A DNA stretch of 64,000 bases from RGIG3178 sp942492795 (GTDB lineage Bacteria; Bacillota; Clostridia; Christensenellales; QAND01). Made by a program: the position numbers and the translations under genes. The notes beneath the pieces were generated by a model that did not search any database, was not told the origin of the DNA, and saw only the letters and a list, made by a program, of their open reading frames with translations. The DNA is taken from NCBI GenBank assembly GCA_942492795.1, contig OW818639.1:1798001-1862000 (forward strand). The letters run 5' to 3'. This document shows positions 50,953 to 59,683 of the stretch, piece by piece (the stretch's first letter is position 1; each line of letters starts with the position of its first letter).

Positions 50953-52635
50953 TTAGTGAACCACAAACCAGGCATAACACGTCGGGACGCTGTTGGTGAG
51001 CTTTTGTATTTCGCCGTAGACCGTTACCGCATCGCCGATGATGATCGGCGTATCTCCGTAATAGGAGAATGTAAGGGATTGGTTGTTTCCAAGAGCGAGC
51101 GTGAAAGTGTCCCCTTCGATGTTGGAAACTGTTCCCGAAAGCTTGAGTTTCGAGTTGACAAACGTGGACATCTTGGAGAACAGAGTGTTGAGGTCGGGTG
51201 TTTTGGCCGCTTTTTGATACTCGGTCGCGTTGGGTATGCGTTCGACCCTGAAGGAATACACGCCCTGATTCTTTCCGCTGAGCGTTGCGCTCAACGTGCC
51301 TTCATACAAGCCTAGGCTGTTCATGGTGAGCTTGATGGTAAATACGCCCGTTGCCTTCGTATAGGAGAGGGAGCCTTTGCCGACGAGCTTGAGGGTTGCG
51401 TTCTTTTCAGCGGTTCCGCTGATGGTCAGGGTTTTGGCTTCCGTGCGGCTTACCGGTTTAGGACTCACCGTAATGCTGACAGGGGGCAATACCCGATTGA
51501 CTGTCAGCGTCTTTTTAAAGGAGCGGTAATAGGGCGTTTTCACGATGATTTCGAAGGTGTTTGTACCCATCACCACAGGAAGTGATTTGGAAAAAGCATT
51601 GTTGGAGATGCCTGCCGATTCATCCTGTCCATTGATGGTAACGCTCGAATTGGCAAGGACGTTCATAGACAGGGTAACGCTTGTCTGATAAACTTCGACG
51701 GTATCTTCCTGCGGCACGAGATTCTGCACAACGGTTTGCGGAACCTTTATCACAACCGGATCACACGGCACAGGCGTTTCCTTGTTCTGATTGTCAAGGA
51801 TCGCAAGTTGGATGTTCTGCGTTATCGTTTCCGCATCATCCTGTACGTTCTGAGCGATAAAGTAAGAATCGGGGATTGTGATGGTGGCAAAACCGTTGAT
51901 GAAGGTGATGCGCTGATTGTTGAGCATATGTACGATCAAAACATCGGGATTGTCGCCTTTTACCGTGAACTTATGGGCGGGAAAACCGTCCGTCCCGATC
52001 ACTTCCTCTACCGTTGCAGGATAGGCAACCGTTTTGCCGATTCCGAAGACGACCTTGAACATGCGGGGCCAAGTCTTATAGTTGGCACGCACGTAAGCGT
52101 TTGTTCCGATGCCGCCACCGACCAGGATTGCGACGATGAAAACGGCAATAAAGATTTTCAGCGCTTTGGAAACAGGCTTCTTTTTTTTCTTTTTCCCGGA
52201 CGTTCTGCCTTTTTTATCTTTGGAGGATTCGATTGTCTTGCGGCTTGCGCGATCTGTTCTTACATCGGAATCCATATCGGATGCCGTAAACGGACCCTCG
52301 GTGCCGACATTGTCCGCAGCCGACAGCGATGCCTTGGCGACACCGGGGTTGCCTGACTGTTCGGCGCCGGATGCTTTTGGCAATTCCACTCTGGGCGGAA
52401 TCGGGATCGGTTTTGTATCAGACGAAGGCCTCTGTTTTACAGGCTTGTCCGCAGATAACGAAACGGAAGCTGAATCGAACGAGGGTTTGGATAACCCAAC
52501 CGTTTTGCGTAAACTTGGTTGTGATGTCGGATCCGAATCGTTTTTTGGCGAAACGACCCGAAGCGAATAACCGCAGTCCGGGCAGAATTTTTGTGATTCC
52601 TCGATTCCGGCTCCACAGCGCGGACAATTCATCAT
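50953..52635 (-). CDS. Zinc-ribbon, single-span surface protein with Ig-like repeats
   Basis: 560 residues. N-terminal cytoplasmic zinc ribbon (NCPRCGAGIEESQKFCPDCG: Cys 4, 7, 18, 21), a disordered Ser/Asp/Lys-rich linker, a Lys-rich stop (KKKKKP), one transmembrane helix IFIAVFIVAILVGGGIGTNAY, then about 370 extracellular residues with repeated beta-sandwich patterns (for example KTLTISGTAEKNATLKL) and a final OB-like segment (KLSGTVSNIEGDTF, VTVYGEIQKL). Start is set by AAGAGGTG before the MMNC methionine. Function unknown; it links a cytoplasmic metal site to the outside. Confidence 0.85.
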   Translation of the reverse strand: MMNCPRCGAGIEESQKFCPDCGYSLRVVSPKNDSDPTSQPSLRKTVGLSKPSFDSASVSLSADKPVKQRPSSDTKPIPIPPRVELPKASGAEQSGNPGVAKASLSAADNVGTEGPFTASDMDSDVRTDRASRKTIESSKDKKGRTSGKKKKKKPVSKALKIFIAVFIVAILVGGGIGTNAYVRANYKTWPRMFKVVFGIGKTVAYPATVEEVIGTDGFPAHKFTVKGDNPDVLIVHMLNNQRITFINGFATITIPDSYFIAQNVQDDAETITQNIQLAILDNQNKETPVPCDPVVIKVPQTVVQNLVPQEDTVEVYQTSVTLSMNVLANSSVTINGQDESAGISNNAFSKSLPVVMGTNTFEIIVKTPYYRSFKKTLTVNRVLPPVSITVSPKPVSRTEAKTLTISGTAEKNATLKLVGKGSLSYTKATGVFTIKLTMNSLGLYEGTLSATLSGKNQGVYSFRVERIPNATEYQKAAKTPDLNTLFSKMSTFVNSKLKLSGTVSNIEGDTFTLALGNNQSLTFSYYGDTPIIIGDAVTVYGEIQKLTNSVPTCYAWFVVH

Positions 52636-52664
52636 GCAACACCTCTTGGAAGTAAGTTTCATAT

Positions 52665-52670
52665 ATTATA
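52665..52670 (-). promoter_or_regulatory. -10 box upstream of the zinc-ribbon gene
   Basis: TATAAT on the reverse strand, 30 bases before the start codon; the -35 (TTTTGT at 52688-52693) is weak. Confidence 0.5.
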
Positions 52671-52716
52671 GCAGATACTTACGAAGTACAAAAGAGGAAG
52701 TCGAGGGAACATTCAC

Positions 52717-52746
52717 TTGCTCTGGCTTTTGTATGCATGATATGAT
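52717..52746 (+). promoter_or_regulatory. Sigma-A promoter of iscS-thiI
   Basis: TTGCTC at 52717-52722, 18-base spacer, TATGAT at 52741-52746, then AAGGAGA and the iscS ATG. Confidence 0.7.
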
Positions 52747-52766
52747 GAACGTCAAGGAGATTGGAA

Positions 52767-53912
52767 ATGGCAGTATATTTTGATAACAGCGCGACAACCA
52801 GGCCTTTTGATTCCGTTGTGGAGCGTGTGCAAAGTGCTATGCTTCACTCGTATTTCAACCCTTCCTCGCTATATGCACCCGCAGTGACGGTTAAAAGGGA
52901 AATCCAGGGCGTCCGCCAGTCCATAGCGCGTGATCTTCGTGTTCGCGAGGAAGAAATACTCTTTACGTCGGGCGGCACAGAAAGCAACAATGCATCGATA
53001 CTGGGAGTTGGATTGTCGCAAAAGCATGCATCCCACTTTATCGTTTCCGCATTGGAGCATGCCAGCATCTATGAGGTTTTCCGGTATCTTGAGCATAAAG
53101 GGCACGAGGTGACCTACCTGCCTTGCAATGCCGGCGGCGTTGTTACGAAAAGCATTTTGGCACAAGCGTTGCGCCCAAATACCGTATTGGTCAGCATCAT
53201 GCATGTCAGCAACGAAGTCGGCAGCATTATGGACATCGCCGAACTTGCCCTGACCATAAAGCAACGAGCGCCTCATTGCATATTCCATGTTGACGGTGTT
53301 CAGGCATATCCCAAAATATTAACCGACCTGTCCAATGTGGATCTGTACAGCCTAAGCGCCCACAAGTTTCACGGTCCCCGGGGGGTCGGTGCGTTGGTAT
53401 GCAAGCAGAACGTTAAGCTGCAGCCGATCCTGATCGGAGGGGGCCAGGAATTCGAATTAAGAAGCGGTACCGAAAACACACCCGGCATTCTCGGACTCGG
53501 AGTGGCACAGGCATACTATGCGATGCACCGCGAGCAAATCGTCGAACAATTGGCGGCCGTGAAAGCACGTTTGACGGAAGGACTCATGCAGATCCAGGAC
53601 ATCCGCATCAACGGCCCGGATATGGCGATGGCTGCCCCGCATATCCTTTCCGTCTCCTTTGAAGGCATACAGGGCGAAGCGCTTGTGCATACTTTGGAAG
53701 AAAAGCAAATATATGTGGGTACGGGAAGTGCGTGTTCGTCCCGCAAAAAGGGCGCCAACCGCATTTTGTCCGCAATGGGCGTCCCGTCCGATTTGGCAAG
53801 AGGTACGATCCGATTCAGCTTCGGATGTTTCAATACACAAGAAGAAAGCGACATCGCAGCACAAGAGACTGTACAGGCGGTGTTGTATTTGAGGAGGTTC
53901 AAACGTCGGTGA
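52767..53912 (+). CDS. Cysteine desulfurase paired with ThiI (NifS/IscS family)
   Basis: 381 residues, PLP enzyme that takes sulfur from Cys as a persulfide. YFDNSATT at the start, SGGTESNNASILG, the PLP-Lys motif LSAHKFHGPRGVGAL and the catalytic Cys loop GTGSACSSRKKG. Start ATG 52767 after AAGGAGA. Overlap with thiI and the lack of iscU or scaffold genes suggest it is the NifZ-type desulfurase dedicated to tRNA 4-thiouridine and possibly thiamine sulfur transfer. Confidence 0.93.
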   Translation: MAVYFDNSATTRPFDSVVERVQSAMLHSYFNPSSLYAPAVTVKREIQGVRQSIARDLRVREEEILFTSGGTESNNASILGVGLSQKHASHFIVSALEHASIYEVFRYLEHKGHEVTYLPCNAGGVVTKSILAQALRPNTVLVSIMHVSNEVGSIMDIAELALTIKQRAPHCIFHVDGVQAYPKILTDLSNVDLYSLSAHKFHGPRGVGALVCKQNVKLQPILIGGGQEFELRSGTENTPGILGLGVAQAYYAMHREQIVEQLAAVKARLTEGLMQIQDIRINGPDMAMAAPHILSVSFEGIQGEALVHTLEEKQIYVGTGSACSSRKKGANRILSAMGVPSDLARGTIRFSFGCFNTQEESDIAAQETVQAVLYLRRFKRR

Positions 53913-55090
53913 TGATGGAACGGCTTCTTTTGATCAAATATGGTGAAATCCATTTGAAAGGGCTCAATCGCCCTTTTTTCAAACGCCTGTTGAAACAGCG
54001 CCTGCTTGAAACGTTGCAAGGATTGCACTGTGCCATTTTTGAATTGCACGGCCGAATTTTTGTGTCCGGGTACGATGAAAAGGACGAAGCGGCGGTCATT
54101 CAGCGCTGCCGGAATACGTTTGGCGTGGTAGGTGTATGCCCGGCGTTCAAAGTGGAGAAGGAGCTTGAAGCGATTGGCGCTGCGGCAGTGGAACAAATCC
54201 GTATAGCCATGACCGCCATGAATAAAAGCTTTCTTACTTTTAAAGTGCATGCCAGAAGAGAGGACAAGTCCTTTTCACCCAACAGCGAAGGGATACAGCG
54301 GGAGATTGGACACTATGTTTTGACGCACTGTGAAAATGTCAAAGTGGATGTTCATACGCCCGATGTTATGGCAGAGGTCGAGATTCGCGACAAGGCGTAT
54401 GTATACGCGGCTGTGTATCCGGCCGTCGGCGGTATGCCGGTAGGCAGCAGCGGCAAAGCCATGCTGATGCTCTCGGGCGGTATTGACAGTCCCGTAGCGG
54501 GATGGATGATGGCAAAGCGGGGCATGATCGTATCTGCCGTGCATTTTATGAGCCCGCCGCATACCGGGGAGGCGGCAAAACAAAAAGTGCTGGATCTGGC
54601 AAAGCAGATGGCAATGTATTGCGGACCCGTCAACCTTCATCTGGTCACCTTTACAAGCATGCAGGAAGCCATCTATACGCAATGCCAGCCAAACCTTCTG
54701 ACGGTCTTGATGCGTCGGGCGATGATTGAGATTGCACAGACACTTGCGCAACAAACCGGCGCAAAGGCATTGGTAACAGGAGAAAGCTTAGGGCAAGTAG
54801 CCAGCCAGACCATAGACGCGCTGTGCGCAACGGATGACGTGGCTGTCATGCCGGTGTTTCGTCCTTTGATCGGCATGGATAAAACGGAAATCATCGAAAT
54901 CGCCAGGCGCATCGGGACATTTGCTATTTCCATCCAGCCCGGGGAAGATTGTTGCACGGTCTTTGTGCCGCGCCATCCGAGCACGCGGCCGGAAATCAGC
55001 AAACTGCGCCAGGAACAGAACAATATCCCATGGCAAACTTACATTGATGCATGCGTCGCAAATGCGCAGTGCGTTGAAATAAGACCATAA
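53912..55090 (+). CDS. thiI: tRNA 4-thiouridine synthase ThiI (no rhodanese domain)
   Basis: 392 residues. N-terminal ferredoxin-like and THUMP domains (LIKYGEIHLKGLNRPFFKRLL through FKVHARREDKSF), then the PP-loop ATPase with MLSGGIDSPVAGWMMAKRG, VTGESLGQVASQT and GEDCCTVFVPRHP. The C-terminal rhodanese domain of E. coli ThiI is absent, as in Bacillus, where the partner desulfurase transfers sulfur directly. GAGGAGG is 11-14 bases before GTG 53909/ATG 53912; I use the ATG that overlaps the preceding stop. Confidence 0.95.
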   Translation: MMERLLLIKYGEIHLKGLNRPFFKRLLKQRLLETLQGLHCAIFELHGRIFVSGYDEKDEAAVIQRCRNTFGVVGVCPAFKVEKELEAIGAAAVEQIRIAMTAMNKSFLTFKVHARREDKSFSPNSEGIQREIGHYVLTHCENVKVDVHTPDVMAEVEIRDKAYVYAAVYPAVGGMPVGSSGKAMLMLSGGIDSPVAGWMMAKRGMIVSAVHFMSPPHTGEAAKQKVLDLAKQMAMYCGPVNLHLVTFTSMQEAIYTQCQPNLLTVLMRRAMIEIAQTLAQQTGAKALVTGESLGQVASQTIDALCATDDVAVMPVFRPLIGMDKTEIIEIARRIGTFAISIQPGEDCCTVFVPRHPSTRPEISKLRQEQNNIPWQTYIDACVANAQCVEIRP

Positions 55091-55098
55091 GAAAAGCC

Positions 55099-55126
55099 AA
55101 AACCGGTCAAAGACCGGTTTTTTCAT
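55099..55126. terminator. Bidirectional terminator between thiI and PBP genes
   Basis: 10-bp stem AAAACCGGTC/GACCGGTTTT (55099-55108 with 55112-55121) with A and T tracts on both sides. Confidence 0.92.
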
Positions 55127-55134
55127 GTGAGCGA

Positions 55135-57447
55135 TCAGGGCACATAGATATAGAGCTTCGCGCTTGACGCACCCATTTTCTGCCCGTTTTCATCGACCGG
55201 CTGAACGGAATACGTATAACCGTGAAGATGCTGCGTCTGCGAGTCTTCAAAGGAAATAGCATCCTCGCCGTCCACGTTTGCTATAACCTTTTCGGATTCC
55301 CCTTCCGATACACGCAAAATTTGAAATTTCGCGATGTCGCTGGAAGCGTAAAAGGATAACACAGGACGCCCCGAATCGTTGAGTTTTACCTTAAAGCCGT
55401 AAACCAGACAGGAAAGGGCATTGTTTTGTACAAGAGCATCCTGGTCCGTGTATAAATACTCTTCGATGATATCTTTGTCCAAAAGATAGGATGCAGCTTG
55501 CTTTATCTCGCCGCCAATAAGAGCCGTGCGGTCAAGCTTTACACTGCGTACGCCCGCCGGAGGGGAATACTGCGGTGCGGTTTTGTCCTTGTAATACGGG
55601 GCGATGACCGCTTTAAGGAGTTTGGCGGGATAGCTGCCTCCCGTTGCATTGGCAGGGAGGGAATGGGCACTGTCGGTCTTGTCAAACCCCATCCATACGA
55701 CTGCACACAGATCTGCATTGTATGCCGCCATCCATATATCCCGGTTGGTACCGTTGGAATTGCCGTTGGTGCCTGTCTTGCCGCAGAGCTGAATATCCTT
55801 CATGTACAAGTTCTTGCCCGTACCGCTCTTTACCACATCACAAAGCATGTCGGATACGATAAAAGCCGTCTCTTGCGACATCACTCGTTTGGAAGCATCC
55901 TTTGCCTGATACAGGACATTGCCTTTTGTATCCGCAATGGAGGTGACAAATGAGGGCGTATGTGAAATGCCCATGGAAGCCAACGCGCTGTATCCGGTGC
56001 ATAACTCAAGCGGCGTTACGCCTGTTTCAAATCCTCCCAACGCAATGGACAAGCCGTTGTCGCCCGGGCCAAATTTGATGCCAAGCGAAGAAGCAAACGA
56101 TTTGGCGCTGTTGATCCCGGTATTGAAGAGAATCTCTACCGCCGGAACATTGAGGGATTGCACCAATGCCTGACGCATTGTGACGATTCCGTGATACGTA
56201 TCCCCGACGTTTTTGGGCGTATACTGCCCAAATGTTTTTGGTTCATCCTTTAAGACGGAGACGGGAGAATACGTGCGGCTTTGCAGCGCGGGCGCATACA
56301 CCAACAAAGGTTTTATGACGGATCCGGGCTGCCGTTTGCTCTTAAGTGCGCGGTTCAGACCGCGCTGCACCTCATAGCTGCGGGCACCCATCAACGCCAT
56401 GATATAGCCTGTTTTGGGATCGATGCAAATAGAAGAAGATTGTACCCTGGTTCCGTCCTCTGCATTTGCGGGAAAAAGCGTTTGATCGCGGTACGCCTGT
56501 TCCAAAAGGGTTTGCATTTTGACATCCATGGAAGTATAAACGCGAAAACCGCTGCTTACCAATTGCTCAAAGGTGATGCCCAGTATATCGGCTGCAGATT
56601 CCATCGCTGCGTCCAAATAAAAGCCATAGGGGTCTCCCGCCGGCTGCATAGACAATTTCAGGGCGACCTCTTTGGCTTGTGCGGCTTGTTCCTGCGAGAT
56701 AAAACCGTATTCTGCCATTAGGCCAAGAATAACATTGCGCCGCCCTTTGGCTTCTTCCGGATTGGAATTGGGTGCGTAATGCGCGGTGGATTTGAGTATG
56801 CCTGCCAGCATTGCGCCTTCGTCAAGCGTCAGCTCTGAAGCCGGTTTATTAAAAAATGTTCTTGTCGCGGCTTCAATGCCGTATGCGTTGGAGCCGAAAT
56901 ATACATAGTTCAGATACATTTCAAGGATTTGATCCTTGCTGTAACGGCGTTCAAGTTCCATTGCCAGAAGCGCTTCTTCAATTTTGCGGGAAAACACTTT
57001 TTTGCTGTTGAGCAGACTGTTCTTGATCAGTTGCTGGGTGATGGTCGATGCCCCTTCGACCAATTGCCCGGCTTTGATATCGTTGACCAACGCGCCCAGG
57101 ATACGCTTAATATCAATCCCGCTGTGGGAATAAAACCGGACATCTTCGGCGGCGATGAACGCATTGCGCACATGAACGGGAATGGCGGACAAAGGCACCC
57201 AGATGCGGTTTTCCAGCCCGTGCACGACGGCAATCTCCGTTCCTGTGCGGTCATAGACCAGCGTGCTCTGCTGTGAATTGTATATTTGCGATGGATCGAG
57301 GCGGCTGGTGATGTCAAAACCGAATATATAGGCAGTACCAAATGCTATGGCACAAACCAATGCAACGATCAGGAACAGGATCGATGTTTTGAGCAGCCGG
57401 ATGATCCGCTGTCTTTTTTTTGTCGTTTGTTTATCCATCCTTATCAA
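55135..57447 (-). CDS. Class A penicillin-binding protein 1 (bifunctional, PBP1A-type)
   Basis: 770 residues. Short basic cytoplasmic N-terminus, one membrane helix (TSILFLIVALVCAIAFGTAYIF), GT51 glycosyltransferase with AAEDVRFYSHSGID, GASTITQQLIKN and RKIEEALLAMELERRYSKDQILEMYLN, then transpeptidase with GSVIKPL (Ser-x-x-Lys), SLNVPA (SxN) and CGKTGTN. A beta-rich C-terminal extension follows. It polymerises and crosslinks peptidoglycan. The start is TTG 57447 or ATG 57438; AAGG is too close to the ATG, so this is open. Divergent from the spoIIA operon. Confidence 0.95.
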   Translation of the reverse strand: MIRMDKQTTKKRQRIIRLLKTSILFLIVALVCAIAFGTAYIFGFDITSRLDPSQIYNSQQSTLVYDRTGTEIAVVHGLENRIWVPLSAIPVHVRNAFIAAEDVRFYSHSGIDIKRILGALVNDIKAGQLVEGASTITQQLIKNSLLNSKKVFSRKIEEALLAMELERRYSKDQILEMYLNYVYFGSNAYGIEAATRTFFNKPASELTLDEGAMLAGILKSTAHYAPNSNPEEAKGRRNVILGLMAEYGFISQEQAAQAKEVALKLSMQPAGDPYGFYLDAAMESAADILGITFEQLVSSGFRVYTSMDVKMQTLLEQAYRDQTLFPANAEDGTRVQSSSICIDPKTGYIMALMGARSYEVQRGLNRALKSKRQPGSVIKPLLVYAPALQSRTYSPVSVLKDEPKTFGQYTPKNVGDTYHGIVTMRQALVQSLNVPAVEILFNTGINSAKSFASSLGIKFGPGDNGLSIALGGFETGVTPLELCTGYSALASMGISHTPSFVTSIADTKGNVLYQAKDASKRVMSQETAFIVSDMLCDVVKSGTGKNLYMKDIQLCGKTGTNGNSNGTNRDIWMAAYNADLCAVVWMGFDKTDSAHSLPANATGGSYPAKLLKAVIAPYYKDKTAPQYSPPAGVRSVKLDRTALIGGEIKQAASYLLDKDIIEEYLYTDQDALVQNNALSCLVYGFKVKLNDSGRPVLSFYASSDIAKFQILRVSEGESEKVIANVDGEDAISFEDSQTQHLHGYTYSVQPVDENGQKMGASSAKLYIYVP

Positions 57448-57580
57448 TATGCCCGGGAACGGAATGCTCTATAAGCGCAATAAATATACAACGGAAATTC
57501 TTTATGTTACCGCTTTTTTCAATCTATGTATAAATATGACAAATCTGGACAAAATAGGGGAAAAGTCGTGCTTTTTCGAG

Positions 57581-57608
57581 ACAGGACAAGCACGGGTATA
57601 AATCGAAT
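57581..57608 (+). promoter_or_regulatory. Sigma-H-type promoter of the spoIIA operon
   Basis: ACAGGACAA at 57581-57589, a 12-base spacer and ATCGAAT at 57602-57608 match the SigH consensus RnAGGAwww-N11-12-RnnGAAT with one mismatch. In Bacillus the spoIIA operon is SigH-dependent, so element and gene agree. Confidence 0.75.
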
Positions 57609-57636
57609 GTATTGGAATAGGGCAAGGGGGGAGAGC

Positions 57637-57945
57637 ATGCAGACGAAAATCAAATACAAGGACGGGCTTTGTTTGGTTCAAATCATAGGCGAATTGGACC
57701 ACCATAGTGCGCCCGGACTGGCTCGCGAGCTGGATACGGTCATTGCCTCGGAAAAAACGCGTGAACTGCGATTGGATTTGGGTCAAATGACTTTTATGGA
57801 CAGCAGCGGAATCGGCGTTATCATCGGCAGATACAAGCGCCTTCGGCAAAAGGGAGCCAAGCTTAGTATCACAAAGCCGAATCAGGCTGTGGATAGAATT
57901 CTTCGATTGTCAGGTCTTTATCAGATTTGCAGCAAAGTGGGTTAA
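57637..57945 (+). CDS. spoIIAA: Anti-sigma F factor antagonist SpoIIAA
   Basis: 102 residues, STAS domain. The phosphorylatable serine is in TFMDSSGIGVIIGRY. In sporulation the dephosphorylated form releases sigma F from SpoIIAB in the forespore. The start is ATG 57637 after AAGGGGGGAG; the frame is open upstream but that portion contains the promoter. First gene of the operon. Confidence 0.96.
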   Translation: MQTKIKYKDGLCLVQIIGELDHHSAPGLARELDTVIASEKTRELRLDLGQMTFMDSSGIGVIIGRYKRLRQKGAKLSITKPNQAVDRILRLSGLYQICSKVG

Positions 57946-57960
57946 TGGGAGGGTCAATGT

Positions 57961-58404
57961 ATGAAACAGAATACGATGCGTCTTTGCTTTGATGCCATCT
58001 CGCAGAATGAAGCATTCGCTCGGGTTGCGGTCGGCGCGTTCTTCTCGCAGCTGAATCCGACGTTGGAAGAATTGGCAGACGTTAAAACTGCCGTCAGCGA
58101 GGCTGTTACAAACGCTATCATCCATGGCTACGCGCAGATTGAGGGGAATGTGGAAATCCGATGCGCGCTGAATGGAAAAAGCATGACGGTGTCTGTCATC
58201 GATTGCGGATGCGGCATTGCCGATATTGAAAAGGCGATGCAACCGTTTTACACAACCGGTTCACCGGAGGAACGCTCCGGTATGGGCTTTATGGTCATGC
58301 AGGCTTTCATGGATGATCTTGTGGTGGAAAGCGCTGCGGGCTCTGGAACGAAAGTCACGATGAAGAAGACTGTACGTGGAGATCAGGATGCAACAGAAGG
58401 ATGA
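57961..58404 (+). CDS. spoIIAB: Anti-sigma F factor / SpoIIAA kinase
   Basis: 147 residues, GHKL ATPase. AVSEAVTNAIIHGY (N box), VIDCGCGIADIEKAM (G1) and ERSGMGFMVMQAFMD (G2). It binds and inhibits SigF and phosphorylates SpoIIAA. GGGAGGG precedes the ATG. It overlaps sigF by 17 bases, giving stoichiometric coupled translation. Confidence 0.96.
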   Translation: MKQNTMRLCFDAISQNEAFARVAVGAFFSQLNPTLEELADVKTAVSEAVTNAIIHGYAQIEGNVEIRCALNGKSMTVSVIDCGCGIADIEKAMQPFYTTGSPEERSGMGFMVMQAFMDDLVVESAAGSGTKVTMKKTVRGDQDATEG

Positions 58405-59143
58405 GCCAAGACATGAGCTTTTGACCCACGAACAAACGCTTGCATTGCTCGAACGTGTCAAAGAGGGAGACGAGAGTGCCAAAGAGATATTGGTATCCAA
58501 AAATGTCGCCCTTGTCAAGAGCGTCGTCAAGCGTTTTTTAGGGCGCAATCTGGATTATGACGATTTGTATCAGTTGGGTTGCATGGGACTTATAAAAGCC
58601 ATCAACAATTATGATACATCGTTTAACGTGCGATTTTCTACGTACGCGGTGCCGCTGATATTGGGGGAGATCAGACGATTCCTGCGTGACGACGGAGCCG
58701 TCAAAGTGGCACGGCCCGTCAAAGAACTGTATTCAAAGGCGATGTCAGCCGCACAGAAACTGAGCATTCAAATCGGGCGCGAGGCCAGCGTGGAAGAAAT
58801 TGCGTCGGAAGTCGGATGTTCCAAAGAGGAGATTGCGCAATCCCTTGAAGCGGCGCGGATGCCTGTGTCGCTCAACGCACCTCTGCAGGATGAAGGCGGA
58901 AGGGAACTGACACTGGATGATTGCATCGGAGGAGAAGACGAAAGCAATTCCACTTTGGATCGGCTGATGCTGCGCGAAATGCTACAGTGCCTTGCGCCGC
59001 GGGAACGTCAAGTTATCTTTCTTCGCTATTTTGAGGATCAGACGCAGAGTGAGATTGCAATCAGGCTGGGTATCTCCCAAGTGCAGGTTTCCAGGCTTGA
59101 AAGCAAAATAATCAAAAAACTACGGCAGGATGTCATAGGTTGA
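58388..59143 (+). CDS. sigF: Forespore sigma factor SigF
   Basis: 251 residues, sigma-70 family sporulation sigma. Region 2: NLDYDDLYQLGCMGLIKAINNYD and VRFSTYAVPLILGEIRRFLRDDG; region 3 starting KVARPVKELY; region 4: LAPRERQVIFLRYFEDQTQSEIA with SQVQVSRLE. First compartment-specific sigma factor of the forespore. The start is ATG 58388 after GGAG; a GTG at 58376 is in frame but is itself part of that site. A terminator follows, so the spoVA operon is a separate unit. Confidence 0.96.
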   Translation: MQQKDEPRHELLTHEQTLALLERVKEGDESAKEILVSKNVALVKSVVKRFLGRNLDYDDLYQLGCMGLIKAINNYDTSFNVRFSTYAVPLILGEIRRFLRDDGAVKVARPVKELYSKAMSAAQKLSIQIGREASVEEIASEVGCSKEEIAQSLEAARMPVSLNAPLQDEGGRELTLDDCIGGEDESNSTLDRLMLREMLQCLAPRERQVIFLRYFEDQTQSEIAIRLGISQVQVSRLESKIIKKLRQDVIG

Positions 59144-59167
59144 GTTTTTAACAGCGTGAGTCGACGA

Positions 59168-59197
59168 GGATCTGGAACAAACCGCCAGGTCTTTTTT
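59168..59197 (+). terminator. Terminator of the spoIIA operon
   Basis: 8-bp stem with G-T ends (59168-59175 with 59185-59192) followed by T6. Confidence 0.8.
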
Positions 59198-59355
59198 GTC
59201 ATTTAAAGACACATGCTTTGGTCGTATAGACGAAGAGTGTGTCGCTTTTTTAGTTGTTTCGGCATGATTGTTTTTCCATCCGCGGCGGGAACAAATTAAA
59301 CAAACCTATCCGGCATCGCGAACGCATTATTCATGGACGGAAACTCCATGCCCGC

Positions 59356-59385
59356 TAAATATTTTCAATATTTTTGACCATACTA
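59356..59385 (+). promoter_or_regulatory. SigG/SigF-type promoter of the spoVA operon
   Basis: TAAATA at 59356-59361, a 17-base spacer and CATACTA at 59379-59385. The -10 is a perfect match to the forespore sigma consensus and the -35 matches five of six positions of TGAATA. It predicts forespore expression starting about 27 bases before the first small gene. Confidence 0.7.
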
Positions 59386-59418
59386 AGCAATGCCATCATC
59401 AAAGAAAGGAGCATTGTT

Positions 59419-59565
59419 ATGCAAAAGAAAATCGTTCGGTCCATCTATGGCCCAAGGCTTTTGATAGCGCTTGGCATCGTGTTGGCTCTGGGGATTTTGC
59501 TATTCATCCATAGCTCCCTGTCCAACAGTGTGACCGGCATCAAACAGGTATTCCTAAAATGGTAA
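59419..59565 (+). CDS. Small single-span membrane protein at the head of the spoVA operon
   Basis: 48 residues: basic N-terminus (MQKKIVRSIYGPR), one transmembrane helix (LLIALGIVLALGILLFI) and a short outer tail ending FLKW. AAAGGAG is eight bases before the ATG. Nothing recognised. Its position behind the forespore promoter and directly before the next small gene and spoVAC suggests a forespore membrane peptide. Confidence 0.7.
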   Translation: MQKKIVRSIYGPRLLIALGIVLALGILLFIHSSLSNSVTGIKQVFLKW

Positions 59566-59579
59566 AGGAGGTAAAGCGG

Positions 59580-59681
59580 ATGAGGCTGCACCGTTTGCCG
59601 GAACACAGGGTAATCGACGGGCATAACCTTGAGGAGCGCGAAGAACGTTATCATACGAAAGGCTATGCCGAGGAGAAGTAA
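59580..59681 (+). CDS. 33-residue highly charged peptide in the spoVA operon
   Basis: A reading frame of 34 codons with a perfect AAAGGAGG-type site ten bases before the ATG. The product is rich in His, Arg and Glu (start MRLHRLPEHRVIDG, end YAEEK). The stop is two bases from the spoVAC ATG, and the GAGGAG codons at its end form the spoVAC ribosome site, so translational coupling could be its only role. No family recognised. Confidence 0.55.
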   Translation: MRLHRLPEHRVIDGHNLEEREERYHTKGYAEEK

Positions 59682-59683
59682 CC

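Noticed and set aside
52109..52570. Phe-rich 153-codon forward frame opposite the zinc-ribbon gene
   Set aside because: Antisense of the Lys-rich linker; no ribosome site.
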